A stretch of DNA of 64,000 nt from Planctomycetaceae bacterium (lineage in GTDB: Bacteria; Planctomycetota; Planctomycetia; Planctomycetales; Planctomycetaceae). Location: assembly GCA_041398825.1 (NCBI GenBank), contig JAWKTX010000002.1:434001-498000 (forward strand), in the 5' to 3' direction. Below are positions 46,079-55,420 of the stretch, one piece after another. The notes under the pieces were generated by a model. The model ran no database searches. It saw only the letters and a program-made list of their open reading frames with translations, and was not told the origin of the DNA. Numbering within the stretch: the first letter of the stretch is position 1; each line of letters begins with the position of its first letter. The position numbers were made by a program, and so were the translations under genes.

Positions 46079-47968
46079 GTGGGATTCCGTAACCTTTTTT
46101 ATGCCGGACTGTTGGCGGCATCAGTTGGCATTGCTTTTGCCGACGATTTGCGACCAGGCGGTTCGACCAACGCTGGTGTCAGGTTAAGCTTCGATCTTTT
46201 GGATGTGGATGGAAAGATTCACGCTCTCGGCCAGAACGACAAGCAGTCTGTCAGAGTCTTTGTGTTCCTGTCGATGTCGTGTCCGATCTCGAATTCGTAC
46301 ACGCAGGAACTGAATCGTCTCGCCCAGTTGCCGCATGCAAACGTGCAGTTCTATGGAGTCGTTTCTGACCCGTTTGTGACTCGGCAGGAGGTTGCCAGTC
46401 ACTTTCAGGAGTTTCAAACGAAGTTTCCCGTGTTGTTTGATGGATCAGGACTGCTGGCCGAAGCGTTGCAGCCGACGCACGTTCCTGAGGCGTTCGTCGT
46501 TGATCGGGAACAACATCTGGTCTATCGTGGTGCCATCGATAATGCGTATGTGTCGATCGGCCGGCGTCGCGCCAGTGTCGAAGAACACTATCTGCTGAAT
46601 GCGATCAAGGCGGCCGCGAATGGAAACGACGTTTCCGTGCCCAAAACCCAGCCGGTTGGCTGCCACTTCCCCAGACGGCTATCCGATGCGTCGTCCAGTG
46701 CAGTGACATATACACGCGACATCGCACCCATCATTCAAACGCGCTGCCGGAACTGCCACCGACCAGGGCAGGTCGCTCCATTCGCGCTGACGAGCTACCA
46801 GGACGCCGTGTCCCATGCCGAAATGCTGGTCGAAGTGACTCAGCGGCGCATCATGCCGCCGTGGATTCCGGGACCATCAACGCACCGCAAGTTTGTCGGT
46901 GAACGGTGGCTCACGGATCGCGAATTATCTTTCATCAGGAAGTGGGTCGAAGCGGGGTGTCCGGAAGGTGATGCCGCCGATCTTCCGCCCTCGCCAAAGT
47001 TCGCCGATGGCTGGCAACTCGGGGAGCCGGATCTGATTGTGAAGATGCAAACGCGATTTACCGTGCCGGCGGATGGCCCCGACCTGCTGCAGAACTTCGT
47101 CATCCCGATCGACATCCCGGAAGACCGGCTGGTGGCCGCCGTGGAGTTCCATCCGGGCAACAAACGCGTTGTGCATCATGCGGTGTTGTTTCTGGACGAC
47201 AAAGGTCAGGCCAGAAAACTGGACGAAGCCACGCCCGAGCCCGGCTACGGCAACTTTGGCGGTCCGGGCTTTCTGCCGAGCGGAGCGCTGGGCGGATGGT
47301 CGGTCGGCAACACCGCTCGCCGCCTGCCCAACGACATGGGGCGGTATTTGAAGAAGGGCAGCGATTTGGTTGTGCAGGTCCATTACCACCCAACAGGGAA
47401 AGAGGAGACAGACCAATCGGAAATTGGGCTCTACTTCGTACAAAAGCCCGTCGCTGAGTCGCTAAGTGAGCCGGCAAGACTGGTCGGCAGCATCTGGATG
47501 GCGAACTACGAGATGGACATCCCGGCGGGCGATGCCGACTATCGCCGTTCGACGACCTACACATTGCCGAAAGATGTGATCATCGTTGGCATCGTGCCGC
47601 ACATGCATCTGCTGGGAAAATCGATGAAAGTCACGGCGCGCCGACCGGGTCAGGAGCCAGAGGTTCTGATCGACGTCGCCGAGTGGAACTACAACTGGCA
47701 GGATGAGTACTACTACGAGCGACCATTCTCGCTTCCCGCCGGAACTGTATTGGCCGTGGATGCTGCCTTCGATAACTCGGCCGAGAATCCCTCGAATCCT
47801 TCATCGCCACCTCAGCGAGTCACGTGGGGTGACGAAACGACTGATGAAATGCTGTTCTGCTTTTTCCTGCTGACCGCCGAGAAGACGGAAGACCTGATTC
47901 ACACTATCTTCGATAACCTCGCCCACGATCTGCAGCAGCCTCGCAAAGATGTGGGGCAAACGCCATGA
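46079..47968 (+). CDS. Secreted redoxin / cytochrome c / copper-monooxygenase-like fusion protein
   Basis: The frame is open from 46001, but the promoter and operator cover that part; GTG 46079 follows GGGAG by eight bases and starts a signal peptide (FRNLFYAGLLAASVGIAFA), giving 629 residues. Order: thioredoxin-like redoxin domain (VFVFLSMSCPISNSYTQELN, with CPIS at the redox site; VPEAFVVDREQHLVYRGAID); heme-c motif CRNCH in IIQTRCRNCHRPGQVAPF; and a C-terminal copper type II monooxygenase-like region with His-rich motifs (VVHHAVLFLDD, VVQVHYHPTG, IVPHMHLLGKSM). This build is common in planctomycetes; its substrate is unknown. TetR is translationally coupled downstream. Confidence 0.85.
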   Translation: MGFRNLFYAGLLAASVGIAFADDLRPGGSTNAGVRLSFDLLDVDGKIHALGQNDKQSVRVFVFLSMSCPISNSYTQELNRLAQLPHANVQFYGVVSDPFVTRQEVASHFQEFQTKFPVLFDGSGLLAEALQPTHVPEAFVVDREQHLVYRGAIDNAYVSIGRRRASVEEHYLLNAIKAAANGNDVSVPKTQPVGCHFPRRLSDASSSAVTYTRDIAPIIQTRCRNCHRPGQVAPFALTSYQDAVSHAEMLVEVTQRRIMPPWIPGPSTHRKFVGERWLTDRELSFIRKWVEAGCPEGDAADLPPSPKFADGWQLGEPDLIVKMQTRFTVPADGPDLLQNFVIPIDIPEDRLVAAVEFHPGNKRVVHHAVLFLDDKGQARKLDEATPEPGYGNFGGPGFLPSGALGGWSVGNTARRLPNDMGRYLKKGSDLVVQVHYHPTGKEETDQSEIGLYFVQKPVAESLSEPARLVGSIWMANYEMDIPAGDADYRRSTTYTLPKDVIIVGIVPHMHLLGKSMKVTARRPGQEPEVLIDVAEWNYNWQDEYYYERPFSLPAGTVLAVDAAFDNSAENPSNPSSPPQRVTWGDETTDEMLFCFFLLTAEKTEDLIHTIFDNLAHDLQQPRKDVGQTP

Positions 47969-48567
47969 GTGTACGAAGCGAAGCCGCGGCTCAAACACGC
48001 GAGCGATTACTGAATGCATCGCTGACGTTGTTTTCGCAACGCGGATACGCCGCCACAGGCGTCCGGGACATCCTGCAGGCGGCCGGCGTTACCCAGCCCA
48101 CGCTTTACCATCACTTTGCTGACAAAGCATCCTTGTTGCAGACGCTGATCGAACGGCACTATGGCGACAGCCAGCAACGGTTAGAAAAAATCATCGCGGG
48201 CGAAGCGACCGTGGTGAGTAAGCTGCTTGCTTTTGTCACAACGTCGTTCGAATACTGCTGTGTCGATCCGCGTGTACCACGACTGATGTTCCAAACGTAC
48301 TATGGCCCAACGGTTCCCGAGATCGATGGCGTACTGGACAAGTTGACGGAGAAGCGGTTTCGGCTTGTCGTCGGCATCATGGAACATGGCATTCGTTCGG
48401 GTGAGCTGGCTGATTCCAACGCGGAGTTCCTTGCGCTGACTTTTTGCAGCATGGTGGATCAACCATTGAATCTGTTCTCACGCAGGTCGAGACCCGGGCG
48501 ATACCTGACGCCCGAGCTTGCGCACTCAATCGTCAGCCTGTTTGCGACCGGTGCAGCCGCAAAGTAA
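47965..48567 (+). CDS. TetR-family transcriptional repressor
   Basis: 200 residues; ATG at 47965 overlaps the previous stop as ATGA. The N-terminal DNA-binding domain is standard (RERLLNASLTLFSQRGYA, VRDILQAAGVTQPTLYHHF, DKASLLQTLIERHY). The C-terminal ligand domain has VDPRVPRLMFQTYYGP and ends near SLFATGAAAK. It most likely binds the palindrome at 46025-46044 and represses its own operon. The ligand is unknown. A broken, diverged relative with the same upstream tail is at 27101-27804. Confidence 0.92.
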   Translation: MSVRSEAAAQTRERLLNASLTLFSQRGYAATGVRDILQAAGVTQPTLYHHFADKASLLQTLIERHYGDSQQRLEKIIAGEATVVSKLLAFVTTSFEYCCVDPRVPRLMFQTYYGPTVPEIDGVLDKLTEKRFRLVVGIMEHGIRSGELADSNAEFLALTFCSMVDQPLNLFSRRSRPGRYLTPELAHSIVSLFATGAAAK

Positions 48568-49088
48568 GGCGCTGCACAGCAATAATCTGCCGGATCATGC
48601 GGAACGCGCGAAAGCCCCGACCTGCTTTCTCTATTCGAACAATGTCCCTGAGTTCCCCGACTCGCACTCTATGCGAACACGGCCTGACTGAACGCGGAGC
48701 CTTCTGAGCCAACAACTTAGGTTGATCACCCTGAATGAAGTTTGCCGGTGGAACCCCATTCAGGCAATTCCGAGGCCAATACACAAGCCGAAGAAGCCAC
48801 GCGCCGATGCGCCTCAAACAACTCGCTTCGATCAGTGGCTTCTCGATTCGCGGGAGGTTTCGACACGGGCTGAATTCGCTTGTTGACTCGGTTTCAGCAG
48901 AGCTCGAGTCACGCAGGTCCTGCGGCGTCGTGAATCTGCCATTGGCTGAACATGGCATTTCAACATTAGTCTTTGATTTTTGTGGCATCGACGTTGTGGA
49001 TTAGTGTGGGGATCGATGCGTCTGGCTTACCGTCTTGAAGCCAGTCGGCGGCGACCAATCAGCTTCATTTCGTGCATATTCCCCGGGT
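48568..49088. other. Intergenic region, nothing recognised
   Basis: About 520 bases between convergent genes (TetR and the phosphoesterase). No frame with a recognisable product, tRNA or clear terminator is seen. Confidence 0.4.
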
Positions 49089-51161
49089 CTATTGCTTGTC
49101 CTGCGACTCGAAGAGTTCTTCCAGCTCTGTCATACTCAATACCCGTTGCCAGACCGTCACCTCATCGATCAGTCCGTCATAGTTACGCCCAGTCCCGGCA
49201 CGGTGGCCACCGATGACCAAACCGCCAAATTCTGATGCGGGTCCAGGGACTGGCAACAGGTACTGTTTAGTTTGCTTTCCGTTCAGGAAAAGTGTGAGCG
49301 ACTGCGAGTCGAACGTGAAGGCCACGTGGTTCCAGTTGTTGAGCAGTTTGTCGCGATCGACCAGCGTGTCGAACGGACCTTGCGAGATGGCGGTTGGGGC
49401 AGCTTCCGGTTCGCTGGCTGGTCTGAGCGTGTGTGTATACAACTGCAAATTGACCTTGCCTGGATCAGTGGCAGCCCGCATGCCCAGCGACAGGTGCCAT
49501 GCGCTCGTATTCGATGGTGTCCCCTGAGCGGTGCTCTCCAGGAGAAATGACCGCAAGCCAGAACCATGTTCCGGAAGACTGCTCGGCTTGAACCATAGCG
49601 AGACAGAGTGTTCTGCCGAATTATCGTCAAGGAAGCTGCGTGGAATGCTGAGAAACTGTTGTTTCGCTGCAACAAATCGGACGGCTTTTCCCCTTATCCC
49701 GTCGGTTTGCACAATCTCCACGCCATTATTCGGCTCGGCGTCAATGCGATTTCCAAGTATCGAGTTGTTGGAGAACCCCTTCTCGAAGGACCAATGGGCC
49801 CGTAAACCGCGCTGTGTGTCTACCTTCGGAGGAGATACCATTTCGTTCAGTGGGATTTCGATCTTGCGATTGATGACGCTGTTTGGCTGGCGAAACTCAG
49901 CAGTTAACATTGGGGCGACAAGAGTCCCGTCGGCTGTGAGAGTCAGGAATTGCCCGCCTTCGACGAGCGACCACTCCAGCGACGGGTGATAAACGTCGAG
50001 CGCGGTAATCACCTTTGAATGTCCCGGAGAAATGATGAAGTCGTGAAGGTTGTAGCCGACACGCTGGGGATGGACTAAGTGTCTGGCCAGGTGGATGTCT
50101 CCACCCAATAAGACAACTCCCGAAATCTGTTCCGTCTTGATGAAGTCCAGCAGAGCGTCCCGTTCGTACCAGTAGGTAAACAGATCGTCGGTTTCCTTGT
50201 TCTTCTTGTCCTGCCAGATTGCCCCCATGGCAAGCACTTTGAAAGGTGCTTTCGATTCGCGGAGGCTCTTCAGCAACCAGTTCCACTGGTCAGCGCCAAA
50301 ACAGGTCGGCTGAGTCTGGTCGACTGGAGAGGGGGCGGTTTGAGAAAAGGTCCGAGGATCGAGCAGAAAGACCTCGATCATGCCCAAGTCGACTTTGTGA
50401 TACACACCTTCGCTGCCGTCACCAAACTGGGCGTGTGCGCGATACTCGACAAATCCGCGTCTGGTCGACTCCTTCCCGTTCATCATGTTGCGACCGTTAC
50501 CGTTGTTGCGGCCAAAGTCATGATCATCCCATGTTCCGACGATCGGCGTGTGGGAGCCCAACGCAGCGAGTTCCGGCATCTGAAGAAATTGTCGATGCCG
50601 TGTTCGGACGACACTTAAGTCGGAACTGTCGATGTAGGGCGTGTCTCCCATCAAAAAGACACCGTCGACATCCAGATTCGCCATCTCCTGCCAGATTGCA
50701 TTCGGCTCGATATCCACGCATGACACGAAACTAACCGAAGCGCGACTGTTCGCCCGGGCCGGATTAGCGGTTGTGAAGGAATGCTGTTCATCAGCCGGGA
50801 CAACCACGCGACCACTTTCATCTTCAATCTGATAGCGGTACTGGGTTCCCGGTTTCAGGTGATTGACCGCAAACTTGGCGACATAGTCGTGTTCGCTTTG
50901 GGACAGCGCGGTAATTCGCTGAACCACGCGTCCATCTGTCAGCACCGATAATTGCCACTTCGATTCCGCGGTTCCAGGACGGTACAGAACATGTGCAGTC
51001 GTCGACTCGACTGTCCCGACAATCGGCCCCACGACTTCGCCTGCGTGGATCGAATGGAGATCGGTCAAGGCAGCACCGATGAGCAGCAATACTGTTGCGC
51101 CACAATTGATCACGGTGGACAGGCAAGGCTTCAGCAGGGATTGAGATGTCAGGTGGTGCAT
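49089..51161 (-). CDS. PhoD-like alkaline phosphatase/phosphodiesterase with C-terminal LamG domain
   Basis: 690 residues; ATG 51161 follows GGAG by nine bases and begins a signal-anchor region (GATVLLLIGAALTDL). The N-terminal Fn3-like domain (about 45-135) precedes the metallophosphatase core: SFVSCVDIEPNAIW, GVFLMGDTPYID with metal ligands, IVGTWDDHDFGRNNG (the WDDHD motif typical of PhoD), KVLAMGAIW and VVLLGGDIHLARHLV. The last 200 residues are a LamG/concanavalin-type module (LRAHWSFEKGFSN, SVSLWFKPSSLPEHG, NNWNHVAFTFDSQSLTLFLNG, GLIDEVTVWQRVLSMTELEELF). PhoD enzymes release phosphate from mono- and diesters outside the cell. It lies next to the phosphonate-type genes and shares their phosphorus theme. 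Confidence 0.9.
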   Translation of the reverse strand: MHHLTSQSLLKPCLSTVINCGATVLLLIGAALTDLHSIHAGEVVGPIVGTVESTTAHVLYRPGTAESKWQLSVLTDGRVVQRITALSQSEHDYVAKFAVNHLKPGTQYRYQIEDESGRVVVPADEQHSFTTANPARANSRASVSFVSCVDIEPNAIWQEMANLDVDGVFLMGDTPYIDSSDLSVVRTRHRQFLQMPELAALGSHTPIVGTWDDHDFGRNNGNGRNMMNGKESTRRGFVEYRAHAQFGDGSEGVYHKVDLGMIEVFLLDPRTFSQTAPSPVDQTQPTCFGADQWNWLLKSLRESKAPFKVLAMGAIWQDKKNKETDDLFTYWYERDALLDFIKTEQISGVVLLGGDIHLARHLVHPQRVGYNLHDFIISPGHSKVITALDVYHPSLEWSLVEGGQFLTLTADGTLVAPMLTAEFRQPNSVINRKIEIPLNEMVSPPKVDTQRGLRAHWSFEKGFSNNSILGNRIDAEPNNGVEIVQTDGIRGKAVRFVAAKQQFLSIPRSFLDDNSAEHSVSLWFKPSSLPEHGSGLRSFLLESTAQGTPSNTSAWHLSLGMRAATDPGKVNLQLYTHTLRPASEPEAAPTAISQGPFDTLVDRDKLLNNWNHVAFTFDSQSLTLFLNGKQTKQYLLPVPGPASEFGGLVIGGHRAGTGRNYDGLIDEVTVWQRVLSMTELEELFESQDKQ

Positions 51162-51209
51162 TTCATCGCGCTCCGTATTGGGGCAAATCATGCCCGGAGT
51201 AACAGTTCT

Positions 51210-52349
51210 TCAGAATGGAATCCGGCTTTGAGACAACACATCGATCAGTTGTTCGCGACTCGCACGACGCGGATTATTCGACAACCTCTGAACATTGGCC
51301 GACTCGATTACAGTGATCAGGCCCGTGTTGTGGTTGACAATCTCTTCCAGCTTCGGGCATCCCACGCGTGTCAGCAGGCTTAGGATTGACGAGCAAGCTT
51401 CTTCAACCGTCTCGGCTCCCAGGGCTTTGAGAATCTGCGCGATTCGTTCTCGGACAGCAGCCGCTCCGCGTGGGTCGGTGCAGTCTTCATCGGTCACACC
51501 TGCGTTGAATTTGAGCAGGGGAGCAAGCGTCGTCGCGACAGCAAAGCCGTGCGGCACACCAAAACGGGAAGTTAGAGAGTACGACAAGGCATGTGGTGCA
51601 GTTGTCTTTGTGATGTTGATGGCCTTTCCGGCAAGATGGGAAGCGCGACACATCGCACGTCTCGCTTCAGGTGTGGGCGCGTTGGTTGCGGCCTCAAGGT
51701 ACCTGAAAGCAAGTTGAGCGGCTTCGGTCGCGTACCCCATGGATTCCTCATTCGCCGCAACTGCCCAGACGGATTCAATCGCCTGACAGAAGGCGTCCAG
51801 CCCCGTCGCGGCAGTGATTCGAGGGGGAAGACTTGCGGTCAACGCTGGATCGACAACCGCGTAATCTGGTCGCAGCGTTGGATGGGCGACGGAATACTTC
51901 TCTCCGTCGACATACACGACAGCAAAGTGTGTCGCTTCACTGCCGGTTCCAGCCGTTGTAGGAATTGCCATCAGGGGCCTGGCACTTGCCTGAATCGGGG
52001 CGAGCCCCAACGCGATATCGCGTGAAGAATCCTGTTGTGCTGCCAGCCCGCTGATCAGCTTTGCAAGATCAATTGCCGTGCCTCCGCCCAGGGCGATCAC
52101 AAAGTCGGGATTGAATGGGCGATAAAGATCGACACCACGTTGCACATCTTCCAGTTTTGGGTTCAGTTCAAAGTTTGTGAATCGCGTCGTAGCGTGTTTC
52201 TGCAGAACGGTCTCCAGGACGGTACGTGCGCCCGACACTTCGTAAGCCTCCGTATCGAGAACGACGAACAGACGCTCAAGTTCGAGCGACTCCAGCACAG
52301 AGACCACGCTGTGGAGGGAATCAATTAAGTATTGCTGTTTGACAATCAA
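51210..52349 (-). CDS. Iron-containing alcohol dehydrogenase, probably acting on a phosphonate aldehyde/alcohol
   Basis: Group-III iron-dependent alcohol dehydrogenase, 379 residues. Marks: FVIALGGGTAIDLAKLISG (nucleotide-binding GGG), AIPTTAGTGSEATHFAVVY, TGLDAFCQAIESVWAV (metal-binding Asp/His-type region) and FGVPHGFAVATTLAPLLKFN with the metal-ligand His. The start is a TTG at 52349 without a strong ribosome site, so a few residues are uncertain. Related enzymes include phosphonoacetaldehyde reductase, which interconverts phosphonoacetaldehyde and 2-hydroxyethylphosphonate. The PhnX-like hydrolase and OPA-type transporter on the other side of the shared promoter region support that substrate class, but this is inference from context. 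Confidence 0.82.
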   Translation of the reverse strand: MIVKQQYLIDSLHSVVSVLESLELERLFVVLDTEAYEVSGARTVLETVLQKHATTRFTNFELNPKLEDVQRGVDLYRPFNPDFVIALGGGTAIDLAKLISGLAAQQDSSRDIALGLAPIQASARPLMAIPTTAGTGSEATHFAVVYVDGEKYSVAHPTLRPDYAVVDPALTASLPPRITAATGLDAFCQAIESVWAVAANEESMGYATEAAQLAFRYLEAATNAPTPEARRAMCRASHLAGKAINITKTTAPHALSYSLTSRFGVPHGFAVATTLAPLLKFNAGVTDEDCTDPRGAAAVRERIAQILKALGAETVEEACSSILSLLTRVGCPKLEEIVNHNTGLITVIESANVQRLSNNPRRASREQLIDVLSQSRIPF

Positions 52350-52402
52350 CCTGGTTATTCCGATGTGAGGCAGGCTTTTCTCGCTTGTTGTATTATGGTA
52401 AA

Positions 52403-52427
52403 CATTGTTGACTGATAGTCAACAATG
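52403..52427. promoter_or_regulatory. 25-bp inverted repeat, probable operator of the XRE-cupin regulator
   Basis: CATTGTTGACT, centre GAT, AGTCAACAATG: perfect 11-base arms. It sits in the 104-base divergent gap between the dehydrogenase and the transporter gene, where one protein could control both. The regulator gene two places downstream is the likely binder. Confidence 0.72.
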
Positions 52428-52465
52428 GTCATCGGTATTCGTCCGCTGAAAGGTTGAGTCTGAGC

Positions 52466-53734
52466 ATGAGCAGAAGCCTCACGCCTCATTTGCAGTTCCG
52501 AGCAGCCCAATGGCGCATGCTGTTGGCAACCATGTTCTGCTATTTGTTCTTCTACACAGGGCGGCAGACATTCGGATTTGCCATTCCCGGGATCGAACAG
52601 GAACTGGGCATCTCGAAGTCGACGCTGGGTTGGGCCAGCGCGGCCTTATTGTGGACATACGCACTGGGGCAGTCGATCAACGGAAATCTGGGCGACAAAT
52701 ATGGTGGCCGTCGACTCATGAGCCTGGGGGCGATATTGTCGTGCGGTTTGAACTGGATCGTGAGTTTCGGAACCAGCTTTGCCAGCCTGACGATCCCGTG
52801 GGCTGCCAACGGTTACGCGCAGTCGATGGGCTGGGCTCCGGGGAGCCGTGTGTTGTCCAACTGGTGGCCACACTCCGAACGAGGAAAAGTTTACGGAGCC
52901 TATGTCTTTGCTGCGGGCAGCGCATCGGTGCTGGCCTTTGGGACGTCGACCTTGATTCTGGAGTTCAATCTTAACTGGCGATGGATTTTTCGACTCCCGG
53001 TCTTACTGCTGCTGATTGGCGGCGCGGTGTACTACGTGATCGTTCGAGACCGTCCAGAAGACCTGGGGTTTCCTCCGCTCTCCGATGAGAATCTGAACGA
53101 CAGCAACGAAACGCCCATCCCTCATGAAAACGCTGCTGTGTCCAATGAGTCTTCATGGCAGCGTTATCGCTACGTTCTCAGCAATCCACGATTCCTGATT
53201 GCCTGTCTGGCGATTGGATTTCAAAGTATGGCCCGTTACGGCTTGCTCATCTGGGTTCCCGTGCACTTTCTCGGTGAAGACTGGAAGAATACCGACACAA
53301 AGTGGATGACGCTTGCATTACCAATTGGCATGGCACTGGGTGCCATCATCAATGGCTGGCTGTCGGACCGACTGTTTCATTCGAACCGAGCACGAGTGAT
53401 CGCACTGTTCTTGTTCCTCGCAGCAGCCTGTTCGCTGGCAATGTATCTTCTCCCGAATGATCACTGGTTGGGGGTGCCAATGCTACTGCTGACCGGCTTC
53501 TTCGCTTATGGTCCACAGTCTGCGTTTTGGGCGTTGTGCCCGGATCTCCTGGGACGAGAGCGTGCCGGAACCGGAACCGGGGTGATGAACACTTTCGCAT
53601 ATGTTTTCGCGGGCCTGGGAGAACCGTTCATCGGCTGGATGATCGAGTCTCAGGGGCAAACCGCCCTCGTTTTCGGTGTTGTCGCCACGGCATGTCTCGT
53701 CGGTGCCATCATCTCACCTTTGATTCGGCGGTAG
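52466..53734 (+). CDS. MFS transporter of the organophosphate:phosphate antiporter (OPA) type
   Basis: Twelve-helix major facilitator of about 422 residues, start at ATG 52466 (an in-frame TTG at 52454 is the alternative). OPA-family marks: CYLFFYTGRQTFGFAIPGIE, YALGQSINGNLGDKYGGRRLM, GWAPGSRVLSNWWPHSERGK, YYVIVRDRPEDLGFPP, and in the second half GALINGW-like GAIINGWLSDRL and AFWALCPDLLGRERAGTGTG. The family takes up glycerol-3-phosphate, hexose-phosphates, phosphoglycerate or phosphonates against phosphate. The neighbourhood suggests a small phosphonate. It begins the MFS - regulator - hydrolase unit. Confidence 0.85.
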   Translation: MSRSLTPHLQFRAAQWRMLLATMFCYLFFYTGRQTFGFAIPGIEQELGISKSTLGWASAALLWTYALGQSINGNLGDKYGGRRLMSLGAILSCGLNWIVSFGTSFASLTIPWAANGYAQSMGWAPGSRVLSNWWPHSERGKVYGAYVFAAGSASVLAFGTSTLILEFNLNWRWIFRLPVLLLLIGGAVYYVIVRDRPEDLGFPPLSDENLNDSNETPIPHENAAVSNESSWQRYRYVLSNPRFLIACLAIGFQSMARYGLLIWVPVHFLGEDWKNTDTKWMTLALPIGMALGAIINGWLSDRLFHSNRARVIALFLFLAAACSLAMYLLPNDHWLGVPMLLLTGFFAYGPQSAFWALCPDLLGRERAGTGTGVMNTFAYVFAGLGEPFIGWMIESQGQTALVFGVVATACLVGAIISPLIRR

Positions 53735-53735
53735 T

Positions 53736-54302
53736 ATGAACCTCGTGGAACTCGCACAGCGGATTCGCAAGCTCCGCCTGGACAGACGGCTTACACTGGA
53801 TGATGTTGCCTCGCGGACTGGTTTGACACGCAGCTGGCTCTCGAAGGTGGAGAACTTTCGGATCACGCCGTCACTGCCTGCCCTGGGACAAATTGCCTCT
53901 GCCCTCGGCGTCACTGTCTCCGAACTTGTCCAGGGACTGGATGAGAAACCAACTCTGGTCAAAATTGCCAGGGACGACCGGAAGGTTGTCGAGCGTGACA
54001 AAAGCAAGACCAATACGGCTATCTATGAGTCGCTGGCACACAAACGCCCCAATCGATCCATGGACCCGTTTCTGCTCACCATTCCTGCTGGTGTGGCACG
54101 GGAAGAGGCACTGACGCACGAGGGAGAAGAATTTCTGATGGTTCTCCAGGGAGCCATCGAATTCGAATTCGACAGCGAATTGCATTCCCTTCGCAAGGGA
54201 GACTGCCTGTACTTTGACAGCCATATTCCCCACCGGATTATTAACCCAAACACACGTGAAGCCATCGTCTTGTGTGTGTTTATGGAACCGCGAATCAATT
54301 AA
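53736..54302 (+). CDS. XRE-family regulator with C-terminal cupin domain
   Basis: 188 residues: helix-turn-helix domain (about 5-60: LAQRIRKLRLDRRLTLDDVA, SRTGLTRSWLSKVENFRI, LGQIASALGVTVSEL) and a cupin beta-barrel (about 110-185: HEGEEFLMVLQGAIEFEFD, LRKGDCLYFDSHIPHRIINP). Cupin-type XRE regulators often sense a small molecule of the pathway they control. The start is one base after the transporter stop, and the hydrolase follows after 15 bases, so the three are one operon. The perfect inverted repeat at 52403-52427 is the probable target. Confidence 0.92.
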   Translation: MNLVELAQRIRKLRLDRRLTLDDVASRTGLTRSWLSKVENFRITPSLPALGQIASALGVTVSELVQGLDEKPTLVKIARDDRKVVERDKSKTNTAIYESLAHKRPNRSMDPFLLTIPAGVAREEALTHEGEEFLMVLQGAIEFEFDSELHSLRKGDCLYFDSHIPHRIINPNTREAIVLCVFMEPRIN

Positions 54303-54317
54303 GAAAGGAGAGCTTCC

Positions 54318-54998
54318 ATGATCCAGCTCGTTGTGTTTGACATGGCCGGAACCACGATTGATGAAGACAACGTTGTCTACAAAACCGTCCGTGCCGCCAT
54401 CAATGCTGTCGGTTATCAGTTTACGCAGGAACAGGTTCAGGAGGTTGGCGCTGGCAAGGAAAAATCGCAAGCGATCCGCGACGTTCTTGCTCTGGATGGA
54501 CAACAACATTCGGATGAAGAGGTCGCTGCGATCTTTGACAACTTCAAACAAATGCTTGATGCCGCCTACGCAGCGCTGGATGTGAAAGAGCAACCGGGAG
54601 CTTCAGAAACCTTTATGAAGCTCCGACGGCACGGTGTTAAAGTGGTGCTCAACACCGGGTACGACCGAGTCACCGCAGAAAGCCTTGTCGCGAAGATCGG
54701 CTGGGAGGTGGGACGGGACATCGATGGACTGGTGACCGCCAGCGACGTCGAAAACGGTCGACCGGCTCCCGACATGATCCTTCTGGCCATGCGACAGGCG
54801 GGAGTGAAATCGAGTGATGCCGTTGCAAAAATCGGGGATTCAACGATCGATATTGAAGAAGGTAAGAACGCCGGATGCGGAATGACGTTCGGCATCACCA
54901 CTGGAGCGCAGACTGAGTCGCAGCTTCGCTCAGCTGATCCGACGCATGTCGTGCGAAGCCTTGCCGATTTGTGTGAACTGGTTGTGAATGGTGGATGA
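54318..54998 (+). CDS. PhnX-like (phosphonatase-like) HAD hydrolase
   Basis: 226 residues, start after AAGGAGAG. The nucleophile motif is VVFDMAGTTIDEDN: Asp8-x-Ala10, as in phosphonoacetaldehyde hydrolase (DxAGTT), and not the DxD of ordinary HAD phosphatases. VGAGKEKSQAIRDVL places Lys47 about where PhnX has its Schiff-base lysine, by eye. Later HAD motifs are VLNTGYDRVTAESL, DVENGRPAPDMILLAM and AKIGDSTIDIEEGKNAGC. This matches the phosphonatase-like subfamily known from phosphonate-degradation neighbourhoods, whose true substrate has been less certain than that of PhnX. No aminotransferase of PhnW type is nearby; the dehydrogenase at 51210 may supply the aldehyde instead. Confidence 0.88.
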   Translation: MIQLVVFDMAGTTIDEDNVVYKTVRAAINAVGYQFTQEQVQEVGAGKEKSQAIRDVLALDGQQHSDEEVAAIFDNFKQMLDAAYAALDVKEQPGASETFMKLRRHGVKVVLNTGYDRVTAESLVAKIGWEVGRDIDGLVTASDVENGRPAPDMILLAMRQAGVKSSDAVAKIGDSTIDIEEGKNAGCGMTFGITTGAQTESQLRSADPTHVVRSLADLCELVVNGG

Positions 54999-55420
54999 TC
55001 TCTTCAGATCGACCGAATCCGGTCAGTCTGCATGATTCAAATGTGGCATACAAGCCCCCGGTAAACACCGGTGACCCAGCCGAAAACTTCAAGAAGTTGT
55101 TCGTGAATAAAGTTCGATCGTGTTCGCACGGCCCTCCGAAAGTTCCCCGAGACGGGCGTCGTTCGAACACGGGGGCTTGTCGAGCCAGGTGCCTGGCAAC
55201 GCAACAACTCACATCAGTCTCCGAAGATGCTCTTCTTCCCCTGGACGACCGTTTCCGAATTGCCGGAGGCCATGCCTGTCGAGCTGGTTGAACCGTTCCT
55301 CAACAGCGTTCTGTGCCCGCACACTGCGGGCGAATGGCGCGGCGCAGACGACAACCGTAAGCCCAGTGATGACGATCACAACACGACGGCGTTCTATTTT
55401 TACAGTTCCTGTTCTTTCCT
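54999..55420. other. Intergenic region, nothing recognised
   Basis: Convergent gap of about 420 bases between the hydrolase and the secreted protein gene. No gene is supported; short open frames on both strands have no plausible ribosome sites. Confidence 0.4.
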
